Part shown: positions 33,757 through 42,988 of the stretch, one piece after another
Position numbering within the stretch: position 1 is the stretch's first letter
Layout: each line of letters starts with the position of its first letter
Assembly (NCBI RefSeq): GCF_036898465.1
Contig: NZ_JARUMJ010000001.1
Span: 5,642,001 to 5,706,000, forward strand
Origin: Streptomyces sp. B21-105
Lineage (GTDB): Bacteria > Actinomycetota > Actinomycetes > Streptomycetales > Streptomycetaceae
Length of the DNA stretch: 64,000 bases
Direction: 5' to 3'
Position numbers and translations under genes: made by a program
The notes under the pieces: generated by a model
What the model was told of the DNA's origin: nothing
The model's database searches: none
Seen by the model: the letters and a program-made list of their open reading frames with translations, nothing else

Positions 33757-35583
33757 GTGAATCAGATGCAGGGCCAGCTCCTGGCCGGCCGCTACCGGCT
33801 CGCCGACGCCATCGGGAGCGGCGGCATGGGCCGAGTCTGGCGTGCCCACGACGAGCTGCTGCACCGGGCTGTCGCCATCAAAGAACTGACCGCCGCGCTC
33901 TACGTCGCGGAGAGCGACCAGGCCGTGCTGCTGGCGCGGACCAGGGCGGAGGCCCGGGCCGCCGCGCGGATCAACCACTCCGCCGTGGTCACCGTCCATG
34001 ACGTGCTCGAACACGACGGCCGGCCGTGGATCGTGATGGAGCTGGTCGAGGGCCGTTCGCTGGCCGACGCCGTCAAGGAGGACGGCCGAGTCGAGGCCGC
34101 CGAGGCCGCCCGGATCGGCCTGTGGGTGCTGCGCGCGCTGCGCGCCGCGCACTCCGCCGGTGTACTGCACCGCGACGTCAAGCCCGGCAACGTGCTCCTC
34201 TCGCACGACGGACGGGTTCTCCTCACCGACTTCGGCATCGCCCAGATCGACGGCGACACCACCATCACGCGCACCGGCGAGGTCGTCGGCTCTGTCGACT
34301 ACCTGGCCCCCGAGCGGGTGCGCGGCCATGATCCGGGCCCGTCCTCCGACCTGTGGGCGCTGGGCGCGACGCTGTACACGGCGGTCGAGGGACGCTCGCC
34401 CTTCCGGCGCACCTCACCGCTGACCACCCTGCAGGCCGTGGTCGAGGAAGAGGCCGCCGACCCGCGCCATGCCGGCCCGCTGGGCCCCGTCATCGCCGCC
34501 CTGCTGCGCAAGGACCCGGCCGCCCGCCCCGGCACCGCCGAGGCCGAGCAGCTTCTCGCGGAGGCGGCCGAGGGACGGCGTCCGCACGCGGCTCAGGCGC
34601 ACGGGGCCCAGGTGTATGTGCCCACGCAGTACGGCGGGCCCGACCCGGGTACCGGAGGCCACCGGACGGCGTCCCGCTCCGGGTCCCACCCGACCCCCGC
34701 CACCTCGTACGTACCCGTCGGCCCGGAAGCGGCGACACCGGTACCGGGCCACCCCGCGACCGGCCCGACCGCCGTGGGCCCGACCGCGACGGGTCCCACC
34801 ACCGCGGCCCCGGCGCACTTCGGCCAGGGTCCGGCACCTGTCGGCCAGAGCCCGGCGCACAGCGGCCAGCGTCCGGCATACGTCGGCCAGGGTGCGCCGT
34901 CGGCCGGGACGGCGGCGGAGCCGCCCCGGCGCCGTCGTCGGCTGCGCTCGCTCGTGCTGGTGGTGGCCGTCGCCGCGCTGGTCGGCGGGGGGACCGCCGT
35001 GGTGCTGCAGAAATGGGACGGGGGGCGGTCGCAGACCGTCGGCTCCGACTCGCCGTCCGACTCGCCGAGTCCGACGAGCGCCTCCACCCCCGTCGAGCAG
35101 GGCGCGGTGCCCGACTCCTGGCAGCGCGTCGACGACCCGCTGGGCTTCGGCCTCTCGCTCCCCCGGGGCTGGGAGCGTGAGGTGTACCAGGACGACGGCG
35201 ATCTCCAGCAGATCGACTACTCGCCCGACGGCGGCAAGCACTTCGTGCGCATCGCCCTCGACAAGTCCCCCGACTTCAGCGACCCGTACGCGCACCAGGT
35301 CGACCTGGAAGCACAGCTCAAGAGGCTGGTCGACTACCACCGGGTCACCCTCGAGAAGAACGTCTACCGCGACCGGGCCGCCTCCGAGTGGGAGTACACC
35401 TGGACCGCGCTGGCCAAGGACACCGAGTTCCCCGGACCGCGCCGCGCCATCGAGGAGACGTACGTGGCCCGTAACGGCGCCGAGTACGCGATCTACATGT
35501 CTGCGCCCGCCGACGACGACTGGGCCACCACGGCCAGACAGTTCAGATCCGTACTGCAGAGCTGGCGCGAGCCCACCGCGTAG
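33757..35583 (+). CDS. Receptor Ser/Thr protein kinase 2
   Basis: A 608-aa kinase starting at GTG 33757. The kinase domain at about 10-270 has GSGGMGRVW, VAIKEL, LHRDVKPGNVLL, DFGIAQI and DYLAPERV. A Pro/Gly/His-rich linker with a repeated (G-P-T/A) pattern follows, then a membrane helix (about 396-417, SLVLVVAVAALVGGGTAVV). The outer domain has the family pattern DDPLGFGLSLPRGWER and EWEYTWTALAKDTE. All catalytic residues are present. Confidence 0.9.
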   Translation: MNQMQGQLLAGRYRLADAIGSGGMGRVWRAHDELLHRAVAIKELTAALYVAESDQAVLLARTRAEARAAARINHSAVVTVHDVLEHDGRPWIVMELVEGRSLADAVKEDGRVEAAEAARIGLWVLRALRAAHSAGVLHRDVKPGNVLLSHDGRVLLTDFGIAQIDGDTTITRTGEVVGSVDYLAPERVRGHDPGPSSDLWALGATLYTAVEGRSPFRRTSPLTTLQAVVEEEAADPRHAGPLGPVIAALLRKDPAARPGTAEAEQLLAEAAEGRRPHAAQAHGAQVYVPTQYGGPDPGTGGHRTASRSGSHPTPATSYVPVGPEAATPVPGHPATGPTAVGPTATGPTTAAPAHFGQGPAPVGQSPAHSGQRPAYVGQGAPSAGTAAEPPRRRRRLRSLVLVVAVAALVGGGTAVVLQKWDGGRSQTVGSDSPSDSPSPTSASTPVEQGAVPDSWQRVDDPLGFGLSLPRGWEREVYQDDGDLQQIDYSPDGGKHFVRIALDKSPDFSDPYAHQVDLEAQLKRLVDYHRVTLEKNVYRDRAASEWEYTWTALAKDTEFPGPRRAIEETYVARNGAEYAIYMSAPADDDWATTARQFRSVLQSWREPTA

Positions 35584-35657
35584 TACCGGCCGCAGGCTCC
35601 CGCAGTTGGCCGGACGGCGCCCCGGAGGCAGGCCGTCCGGTGGGGCATGATGTGCCC

Positions 35658-37274
35658 ATGGGGACCGAGGGGGACGGGAGCACCGCACGGGTCATCGCGG
35701 GCCGTTACCGGCTGGAGGCGAGGCTCGGGCGCGGCGGCATGGGTGTCGTGTGGCGGGCCACGGACGAGCTGCTGGGACGGCGTGTCGCGGTCAAGGAGCT
35801 GACCCAGGACGACACGCTCTCCGACGAGGAGGCCCGCGAACGGCGGGACCGGACACTGCGCGAGGCACGTGCCGTCGCCCAGTTGCGCCACCCGCACGTC
35901 ATCGTCGTGCACGACGTCGTCGTGGAGGACGAACGCCCCTACATCGTGATGGAGCTGCTGGACGGCGGCTCGCTCGCCGACCGGATCGCCGAGCACGGCC
36001 CGCTCGCCCCGGACGAGGCCGCCCGGATCGGCATCGCCCTGCTCGGCGCCCTGCGCGCAGCGCACGCGGCGGGGGTGCTGCACCGGGACATCAAGCCCGC
36101 GAACGTCCTGTTGGAACGCGACGGCGACCGGGTCGTCCTCACCGACTTCGGCATCGCGCAGGTCTCGGGCGCCACCACGCTCACCCAGACCGGCTCGTTC
36201 GTCGGCTCGCCCGAGTACACCGCGCCGGAGCGGATGTCCGGGGCGCGCACCGGCGCGGAGTCCGACCTGTGGTCGCTGGGCGCGCTGCTGTGCACGGCGC
36301 TGAGCGGCGAATCCCCCTTCCGACGGGACTCGTTGGGCGGCATCCTGCACGCCGTCGTGTTCGCCGAGATCCGTACGCCCCCGCAGGCCGGGCCGCTGCT
36401 GCCGGTCGTCCGGGGTCTTCTGGAGCGCGATCCGGACCGGCGGCTGAGCAGCGCGGAGGCGGAGCGGCTGCTGCGCGCCTTCCTCGACACCGGGTGCACG
36501 CCGACGCCCGTGTCGTCCGGATACACGCCGACGCAGGCCGACCTGCCCCGGCCGCAGCCGCAGCCGCAACCGCAACCGGAACAGGCCGCCAGGGAACGCT
36601 CCACGCGCAGTGTGCTGGTGGCCGCGCTGCTGGTCGCCGCGATGGCGGGCGCGGGCGTGTCGGCGGCGGCGCTGCTGATGAAGGGGGACGGCGACGGAGG
36701 GCACGCGCCCGCGAGTTCGGCGCCGGCGGTCTCCGCGAGCGGGTCGGGGCGCTCGGCGAGCGGGTCCCCGAGCGCGCCGGTGTCGTCCGCTCCGTCGCCC
36801 GCCGCGTCGCTCACGCCGAGCCGTACGCCGTCCGCACCCTCCGGCTACCGGGTGGCCGACGATCCCGCCGGGTTCGCGTTCGCGGTGCCGGAGGACTTCA
36901 CGCGTGTGCCGCAGGGCGAGCGGGTGTTCTACATGTCGCCGGGGCAGGTCTTCCGGCTCGGCGTGAAGGTCTCCCACGCGTCGCCGGACGGCCCGCTCGC
37001 CGTCATGGAGCGGGCCGCAGCCCGGGGTGCGGACACCAACCCGGGCTACCACGACGGCCGGGTCACCGAGACCAGCCAGGGCGGACGCCCTGCCGCGCTC
37101 TGGCAGTTCACCTGGAACGGCTTCAGCGCCGCGGAGGGCCCCCGGCACACCTACGACCTGTGCTGGGAGGAGGGCGGGCGACTGTACGACGTGTGGGTCT
37201 CGGCGCCGGTCGGGAAGGTACGGGAGGCGCGGGAGTACTTCGACGTCGCGGTCGACACCTTCGTCGTAGGGTGA
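35658..37274 (+). CDS. Receptor Ser/Thr protein kinase 3
   Basis: A 538-residue kinase. ATG 35658 follows a CATGAT hexamer by 6 bases, suggesting a leaderless message; GTG 35640 is also in frame. The kinase domain shows GRGGMGVVW, VAVKEL, LHRDIKPANVLL, DFGIAQV and EYTAPERM. A short Gln/Pro linker (PQPQPQPQPEQ) and a membrane helix (about 317-340) lead to the shared outer domain (DDPAGFAFAVPEDF, ALWQFTWNGFS). Confidence 0.9.
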   Translation: MGTEGDGSTARVIAGRYRLEARLGRGGMGVVWRATDELLGRRVAVKELTQDDTLSDEEARERRDRTLREARAVAQLRHPHVIVVHDVVVEDERPYIVMELLDGGSLADRIAEHGPLAPDEAARIGIALLGALRAAHAAGVLHRDIKPANVLLERDGDRVVLTDFGIAQVSGATTLTQTGSFVGSPEYTAPERMSGARTGAESDLWSLGALLCTALSGESPFRRDSLGGILHAVVFAEIRTPPQAGPLLPVVRGLLERDPDRRLSSAEAERLLRAFLDTGCTPTPVSSGYTPTQADLPRPQPQPQPQPEQAARERSTRSVLVAALLVAAMAGAGVSAAALLMKGDGDGGHAPASSAPAVSASGSGRSASGSPSAPVSSAPSPAASLTPSRTPSAPSGYRVADDPAGFAFAVPEDFTRVPQGERVFYMSPGQVFRLGVKVSHASPDGPLAVMERAAARGADTNPGYHDGRVTETSQGGRPAALWQFTWNGFSAAEGPRHTYDLCWEEGGRLYDVWVSAPVGKVREAREYFDVAVDTFVVG

Positions 37275-37412
37275 GGAACCTTCGTCGTCGGGTGGGGCGG
37301 CCGCGCGGAGGGTCCGCGTAAAAGGGGCATAAGGAGCGGTACGCGTCACGGGTGTGTGACCGGTGGGCCCGACCGGTGGAAATCGGCCCGTGTGGCGCGA
37401 TGTGATGAGCCC

Positions 37413-39116
37413 ATGAGCCACCACGGGGGATTCGGGCCCGGTCCCGACGACACGACGAGTTTTGTTCTGCAACCGCCGAACCCGCGCCCGCAGGTGAACC
37501 CGCAACCGCACATGAACCCGAACCCGGCCCCGGGCGGCGTGCCGCCGCAGCCGCCGGTGGCCGGGACGGCGGACGGGTCGGTGGACGGGCCGGCGGCCGG
37601 GGCGGTGCAGGAGCCCGGCGTGGGGAGGCTCGTCGCGGGACGCTACCGGCTGCTGGCCAAGCTCGGGCACGGCGGCATGGGCACCGTGTGGCGCGCCAAG
37701 GACGAGACCGTGGACCGCGAGGTCGCCGTCAAGGAACCCCGGGTGCCGGACCACCTTCCCGAACGTGAACGGGCCAATACGTTCGAGCGGATGCGGCGCG
37801 AGGCGCGGGCGGCGGCGCGGCTCGACCATCCGGCCGTGGTCAACGTCCATGACGTCGCCGTCGTCGACGGCCGGCCGTGGATCGTGATGGAACTGGTCCA
37901 CGGACGTTCGCTCGGCGACGCCTTGCAGGAAGGCACGCTCGGGACGCCCGAGGCGGCCCGGATCGGCCTGGAGGTGCTCGGCGCGCTGGAGGCCGCGCAC
38001 GCGGCGGGCATCCTGCACCGGGACGTCAAGCCGGACAACGTACTGCTCGGCCGGTACGACCGGGTCGTCCTCACCGACTTCGGCATCGCGCAGATCGAGG
38101 GCGAGACCAACCTGACCGACACCGGGGGCTTCGTCGGCTCGCCCGAGTACATCGCGCCCGAGCGGGTGCTGGGCCGGCGTCCCGGGCCCGCCGCCGACCT
38201 GTGGTCCCTGGGCGTGGTGCTGTACACGGCGACCGAGGGCGTGTCGCCGTTCCGGCGCAGCAACACGCCGGCCACCCTGCAGTCCGTCCTCCACGCGACG
38301 CCCGCACCGCCCGCCGCCGCGCAGGGGCCGCTCGCCGAGGTCGTCGACGGCTTGCTGCAGAAGGACCCGGCACTGCGTCCGACGGCCGCGCGGGTGCGGA
38401 CGCTGCTGGAGGCCGCCGCGAACCCGCCCGCACCGCCCGCGCCGCAGCCCCCGCAGGCCGTCTCGCACACCGCGGCGCTGAGCGTCCGGCGCCGGCTCGG
38501 CCGCCGCACGACGTGGATCGGGCTCGGCGCAGCCGTCGTCGCGGCGGCGACAGCGGCGTACCTGGTGTTCGCCGATCCGTTCGCGGGGCCGCTGCCGGAC
38601 GGCTGGACGACGAAGCCCGAGAAGGAGGTCACCGCGACGCTGGTGGTGCCCGACAGTTATGTGCGCAGCGAACCCGAGAAGACCGCCCCCGCCGACGATC
38701 ACTGGGTGGCTTACACCGACCCCAGCGGCGCGATCTCGGTCGTCCTGCGGGTGGACCGCAGAGCGCAGGACACCGGCCACCGGATCAAGGACTCCGCGGC
38801 GGCCGAGATGTACGCCGACAACGGGGACTTCAAGGAGTCGGGCAGTTACGAGCTCGACATGCCGAAGGGGCCCGCGACCCGCACGGACGGCAACGCGACC
38901 TTCCACGGCCGCAAGGCCGCCGGGAACACCGTCGTCTACACCACGGACGACAGCCGGCAGCCGGCCCCGCGCGAGCTGCGGATCCTGTACTACAAGTCCA
39001 GCGCCGGCGACATGTACAAGCTCATGGTCGGCTACCCGGGCAAGGGCGACTTCACCGCCCGCGGCCGCGAGGTGGCCCGCACGGCGATCGCCCACCTGGA
39101 GATCGACCGGCTCTAG
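37413..39116 (+). CDS. Receptor Ser/Thr protein kinase 4
   Basis: A 567-aa kinase with a 65-residue Pro/Asn-rich N-terminal extension before the catalytic domain (about 70-330: GHGGMGTVW, VAVKEP, LHRDVKPDNVLL, DFGIAQI, EYIAPERV). A membrane helix at about 365-388 is followed by a more divergent outer domain (KEVTATLVVPDSYVRSEPE). ATG 37413 is preceded by TGTGATGAGCCC, again leaderless-like and similar to the promoter edge of the previous gene. Last gene of the kinase cluster. Confidence 0.9.
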   Translation: MSHHGGFGPGPDDTTSFVLQPPNPRPQVNPQPHMNPNPAPGGVPPQPPVAGTADGSVDGPAAGAVQEPGVGRLVAGRYRLLAKLGHGGMGTVWRAKDETVDREVAVKEPRVPDHLPERERANTFERMRREARAAARLDHPAVVNVHDVAVVDGRPWIVMELVHGRSLGDALQEGTLGTPEAARIGLEVLGALEAAHAAGILHRDVKPDNVLLGRYDRVVLTDFGIAQIEGETNLTDTGGFVGSPEYIAPERVLGRRPGPAADLWSLGVVLYTATEGVSPFRRSNTPATLQSVLHATPAPPAAAQGPLAEVVDGLLQKDPALRPTAARVRTLLEAAANPPAPPAPQPPQAVSHTAALSVRRRLGRRTTWIGLGAAVVAAATAAYLVFADPFAGPLPDGWTTKPEKEVTATLVVPDSYVRSEPEKTAPADDHWVAYTDPSGAISVVLRVDRRAQDTGHRIKDSAAAEMYADNGDFKESGSYELDMPKGPATRTDGNATFHGRKAAGNTVVYTTDDSRQPAPRELRILYYKSSAGDMYKLMVGYPGKGDFTARGREVARTAIAHLEIDRL

Positions 39117-39374
39117 CGCCCGCCACGGAACCGCACCCGGGAACCGCACTCCGGTCTCCCGCCCCGGAACCGGTGGGGGGACGAGTGCGGAACCGGTGCC
39201 GGACCGGGGCGCCCGGACCGTGTGGGGAAGCGTGCGGCAAGCCCGGCATATGCGGGGCTCGACGCCCTGATCAGCACGTTTGTTGCCAGTGAACGCTGGC
39301 GTCATGTGTGCGGGCGGTGAATCCCTATTACCCGCGGGTACCCAAAGTCCCCCGTACGTCATACCCTGCGGCTC

Positions 39375-41012
39375 ATGACGGACTCGCAGGCCCCGGAGAA
39401 GACTTCGGAACAGACGCCGGAAAAGACAGGCACCAACCCCCTCGCCCCCGCCCCCACCGGCGTCCGTACCGCCGCCGACGTGGTGACCCCCGAGCTGGTG
39501 GCCCAGCTCACCAAGGGAGTGACCGGCTCCGGCCGCACGGCCAACCACACGCCGTTCACCGGCGAGAAGCTCGCCGACCTGCCCGAGTCCACCCCCGAGG
39601 ACGTGCTCAGGGCCTACGAGGCGGCCCGCGCCGCCCAAGCGGTGTGGGCGAAGACGCCGGTCCGGGAGCGGGCCGCCGTCCTGCTCCGCTTCCACGACCT
39701 GGTGCTGGAGCGCCAGGCCGAGGTGCTCGACCTCATCCAGCTGGAGACCGGCAAGGCCCGTCTGCACGCCCACGAGGAAGTGCAGGCCGTCGCGGTCGCC
39801 GCCCGCCACTACGGCCGCAGGGCCCCCTTCTACCTGCGCCCCAAGCGGCACGCGGGCGCCATACCGACCCTCACCAAGGTGACCGAGCTGCGCCACCCGC
39901 GCGGTGTCGTGGGGCAGATCGCCCCCTGGAACTACCCGCTGGAGCTGTCGGTCGGCGACGCGCTGCCGGCGTTCGTCGCGGGCAACGCGGTCGTCATGAA
40001 GCCGGACACGGAGACCTGCCTGACCGCCCTGTGGGCCCGTGACCTGCTCGTCGAGGCCGGTCTGCCCGCGGACGTCTTCCAGGTCGTCCTGGGCGAGGGC
40101 CCCGTCGTCGGCCCCGAGGTCGTCCGGCACGCCGACTACGTGTCCTTCACCGGGTCCACCCGCACCGGCCGCGAGGTCGCGCAGGGCGCCGCCGCCCGGC
40201 TGATCGGCGTCTCCCTCGAACTCGGCGGCAAGAACGCCATGCTGGTCCTCGAGGACGCCGACATCGAGCGGGCGGCCGAGGGCGCGGTCCGCGCCTGCTT
40301 CTCCTCGGCCGGCCAGCTCTGCATCTCCATCGAGCGGCTGTACGTCCACGAGTCGATCGCGGACGCCTTCGTCGAGCGCTTCGCCGCCCGCACCCGGGCC
40401 ATGCGCCTCGGCACCTCCCTGGCCTACGGCGCCGACATGGGCTCCCTGGTCGGCGAGCGCCAGCTGGAGACCGTGACCCGGCACGTCGAGGAGGCCGTCG
40501 CCAAGGGCGCGAAGGTCGTCGCCGGCGGTGTCGCCCGCCCGGACGTCGGCCCGTACTTCTTCGAGCCGACCATCCTCGACGGCGTCACGGAACCCATGTC
40601 CGTCTGCACCGAGGAGACCTTCGGCCCGGTCGTCTCGATCTACCGCTTCAAGACCGACGACGAGGCGATCGAGCACGCCAACTCCACGCCGTACGGTCTG
40701 AACTCGTCGGTGTGGACGAAGGACGGCCGTCGCGGCCGGGAAGTCGCCTCCCGCGTGCGGGCGGGCACCGTGAACGTCAACGAGGGTTACGCCGCCGCCT
40801 ACGGCAGCGTCCAGTCCCCGATGGGCGGAATGAAGGACTCCGGTCTCGGCCGCCGGCACGGCTCCGAGGGCATCCTGAAGTACACGGAGGCCCAGACGGT
40901 GGCCCATCAGCGCCTGCTGCCGATGGCGCCCGCCTTCGGCATGGACGACGAGAAGTACGCGGCGTTCATGAGCACCAGCCTGAAGGTGATGAAGGCACTC
41001 CGACTGCGCTAG
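39375..41012 (+). CDS. gabD: Succinate-semialdehyde dehydrogenase (NADP)
   Basis: A 545-residue aldehyde dehydrogenase. VGQIAPWNYPLELSVGDALP, FTGSTRTGREVAQ, the general-base Glu in LELGGKNAML and the nucleophile Cys in SSAGQLCISIER are all present. It oxidises succinate semialdehyde to succinate in GABA and polyamine catabolism. The first 40 residues are a low-complexity Glu/Pro/Thr tail not typical of the family. It is followed 106 bases later by the GMC oxidoreductase gene in the same direction. Confidence 0.88.
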   Translation: MTDSQAPEKTSEQTPEKTGTNPLAPAPTGVRTAADVVTPELVAQLTKGVTGSGRTANHTPFTGEKLADLPESTPEDVLRAYEAARAAQAVWAKTPVRERAAVLLRFHDLVLERQAEVLDLIQLETGKARLHAHEEVQAVAVAARHYGRRAPFYLRPKRHAGAIPTLTKVTELRHPRGVVGQIAPWNYPLELSVGDALPAFVAGNAVVMKPDTETCLTALWARDLLVEAGLPADVFQVVLGEGPVVGPEVVRHADYVSFTGSTRTGREVAQGAAARLIGVSLELGGKNAMLVLEDADIERAAEGAVRACFSSAGQLCISIERLYVHESIADAFVERFAARTRAMRLGTSLAYGADMGSLVGERQLETVTRHVEEAVAKGAKVVAGGVARPDVGPYFFEPTILDGVTEPMSVCTEETFGPVVSIYRFKTDDEAIEHANSTPYGLNSSVWTKDGRRGREVASRVRAGTVNVNEGYAAAYGSVQSPMGGMKDSGLGRRHGSEGILKYTEAQTVAHQRLLPMAPAFGMDDEKYAAFMSTSLKVMKALRLR

Positions 41013-41118
41013 GGCAGGCCCGCACCGTTGCGGTGCCAGGACAGGCCCCGCGTGTTCTGTCCCGGGTGAGTCCCGGGGGAGACGACCGGTCCCCATCCGT
41101 TCTCGACGAGGAGAGCAC

Positions 41119-42909
41119 GTGTCCCAGGACGCCTACGACTACGACGTCATCGTCGTCGGATCCGGCTTCGGCGGTTCCGTGACCGCCCTGCGCCTCACGG
41201 AGAAGGGCTACCGCGTAGGCGTCCTGGAGGCCGGCCGCCGTTTCACCCGGGAGTCGCTCCCCAGGAACTCCTGGGACCTGAAGAACTACCTGTGGGCCCC
41301 GAAGCTCGGCATGTACGGCATCCAGCGCATCCACCTGCTGGGCAACGTCATGGTGCTGGCCGGCGCGGGCGTGGGCGGCGGCTCCCTCAACTACGCCAAC
41401 ACGCTGTACGTGCCGCCGAAACCGTTCTTCGACGACCCCCAGTGGCGTGGCATCACCGACTGGCAGGAGGAGCTGACGCCGTACTACGACCAGGCCCGGC
41501 GCATGCTCGGCGTACGGCTCAACCCGACGACGACCCCCTCCGACGTGCACCTGAAGGCGGCCGCCGAGCGGATGGGCGTCGGCGACACCTTCCACATGGC
41601 GCCCGTCGGCGTGTTCTTCGGCGACGGCGAGGACGCCGACGGCACGGTGAAGGCGAAGCCGGGCCAGCGGGTCGACGACCCCTATTTCGGCGGCGCGGGC
41701 CCGGCCCGCAACGCCTGCACCGAGTGCGGCGAGTGCATGACCGGCTGCCGGCACGGCGCGAAGAACACCCTCAACGAGAACTACCTGCACCTCGCCGAGA
41801 AGGCGGGCGCCGTCGTGCACCCCCTGACGACGGTCGTCTCCGTCACGGACGACTCGCAGGGCGGGTACGCGGTGGCCACTCTGCCCACCGACGAGCGCCG
41901 CAGGGGCAGGGCGAAGGCGCGGGGCAGGGTCTTCAAGGCCCGCCGGGTCGTCCTCGCCGCCGGCACCTACGGCACCCAGACCCTGCTGCACCGGATGAAG
42001 GCCAACCGCCAACTCCCGTACCTCTCGGACCGGTTGGGCGAGCTGACCCGTACCAACTCGGAGGCGCTGGTCGGTGCCCAGACCGACGACCGCCGCTACC
42101 GCAAGGCCACCGGCGCGCCGAAGGTCGACTTCACGCGCGGCGTCGCCATCACCTCGTCCGTCCACCCGGACGCCGACACGCACATCGAGCCGGTCCGCTA
42201 CGGCAAGGGCTCCAACTCGATGGGCGGGCTGTCGATCCTCCAGGTGCCGTACGCGGAGGGCTCCTCCAGGGTGGCCGGCTGGCTGACGAACGCGGCCCGC
42301 CACCCGCTGCTCGTCCTGCGCTCGCTGTCCAACCGCCGCTGGTCGGAGCGGACCATCATCGGTCTGGTGATGCAGTCGCTGGACAACTCGCTGACGACGT
42401 ATCTGAAGCCGTCCGGCGTCGGCAAGGGTCTGCTGACGGCACGCCAGGGGCACGGCGCCCCCAACCCCAAGCAGATCAAGGCCGCCTCCGAGGCCGCCTC
42501 CGCGATCGCCGCCGACATCAACGGCTTCGCCGGTTCCAACGTCGGCGAGCTGATGGGCACCCCGCTTACCGCCCACTTCCTCGGCGGCTGCCCGATCGGC
42601 GACTCCCGCGAGACCGGCGTCATCGACCCGTACCACCGCCTGTACGGCCACCCGGGCATCTCGGTCGTCGACGGCGCGGCCGTGTCGGCGAACCTGGGCG
42701 TCAACCCCTCGCTCACCATCACCGCCCAGGCGGAGCGCGCGATGTCGTACTGGCCGAACAAGGGCGAGACGGATCCGCGTCCGGCGCAGGGAGCGGCGTA
42801 CGAACGCCTGAAGCCGGTGGAGCCGGTCAGCCCGGCGGTGCCGGCGGACGCCTTCGGCGCGCTGCGCCTGCCGTTCCTCGGCATGCCGGCGGTCCCGCCC
42901 CGGCAGTAG
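41119..42909 (+). CDS. GMC oxidoreductase (ChoD/cholesterol-oxidase-like) with Cys cluster
   Basis: A 596-aa FAD flavoprotein starting at GTG 41119 behind GGAGAG. The N-terminal ADP-binding motif is DVIVVGSGFGGSVTALRL. The GMC C-terminal domain contains HFLGGCPIGDS and ANLGVNPSLTITAQAERAM. A Cys cluster CTECGECMTGC (residues about 199-209) looks like a [4Fe-4S] ligand set, as in actinobacterial ChoD homologues. The true substrate is unknown; ChoD-named proteins are often not cholesterol oxidases. Confidence 0.88.
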   Translation: MSQDAYDYDVIVVGSGFGGSVTALRLTEKGYRVGVLEAGRRFTRESLPRNSWDLKNYLWAPKLGMYGIQRIHLLGNVMVLAGAGVGGGSLNYANTLYVPPKPFFDDPQWRGITDWQEELTPYYDQARRMLGVRLNPTTTPSDVHLKAAAERMGVGDTFHMAPVGVFFGDGEDADGTVKAKPGQRVDDPYFGGAGPARNACTECGECMTGCRHGAKNTLNENYLHLAEKAGAVVHPLTTVVSVTDDSQGGYAVATLPTDERRRGRAKARGRVFKARRVVLAAGTYGTQTLLHRMKANRQLPYLSDRLGELTRTNSEALVGAQTDDRRYRKATGAPKVDFTRGVAITSSVHPDADTHIEPVRYGKGSNSMGGLSILQVPYAEGSSRVAGWLTNAARHPLLVLRSLSNRRWSERTIIGLVMQSLDNSLTTYLKPSGVGKGLLTARQGHGAPNPKQIKAASEAASAIAADINGFAGSNVGELMGTPLTAHFLGGCPIGDSRETGVIDPYHRLYGHPGISVVDGAAVSANLGVNPSLTITAQAERAMSYWPNKGETDPRPAQGAAYERLKPVEPVSPAVPADAFGALRLPFLGMPAVPPRQ

Positions 42910-42933
42910 CACGAGTACGGGCGACGACACGCC

Positions 42934-42971
42934 GAAGGGACCTGCGCCCCCCTCCGGGCGCAGGTCCCTTC
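42934..42971. terminator. Bidirectional terminator between GMC gene and LAXTG gene
   Basis: Perfect stem GAAGGGACCTGCGCCC / GGGCGCAGGTCCCTTC with a 6-base loop between convergent genes. Confidence 0.9.
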
Positions 42972-42988
42972 GTGTGTCCCGATGCGCG

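Noticed and set aside
35493..41096. 1,867-codon open frame on the minus strand opposite the kinases and aldehyde dehydrogenase
   Set aside because: It is the GC-rich shadow of real plus-strand genes with recognisable domains. It has no protein-like motifs.
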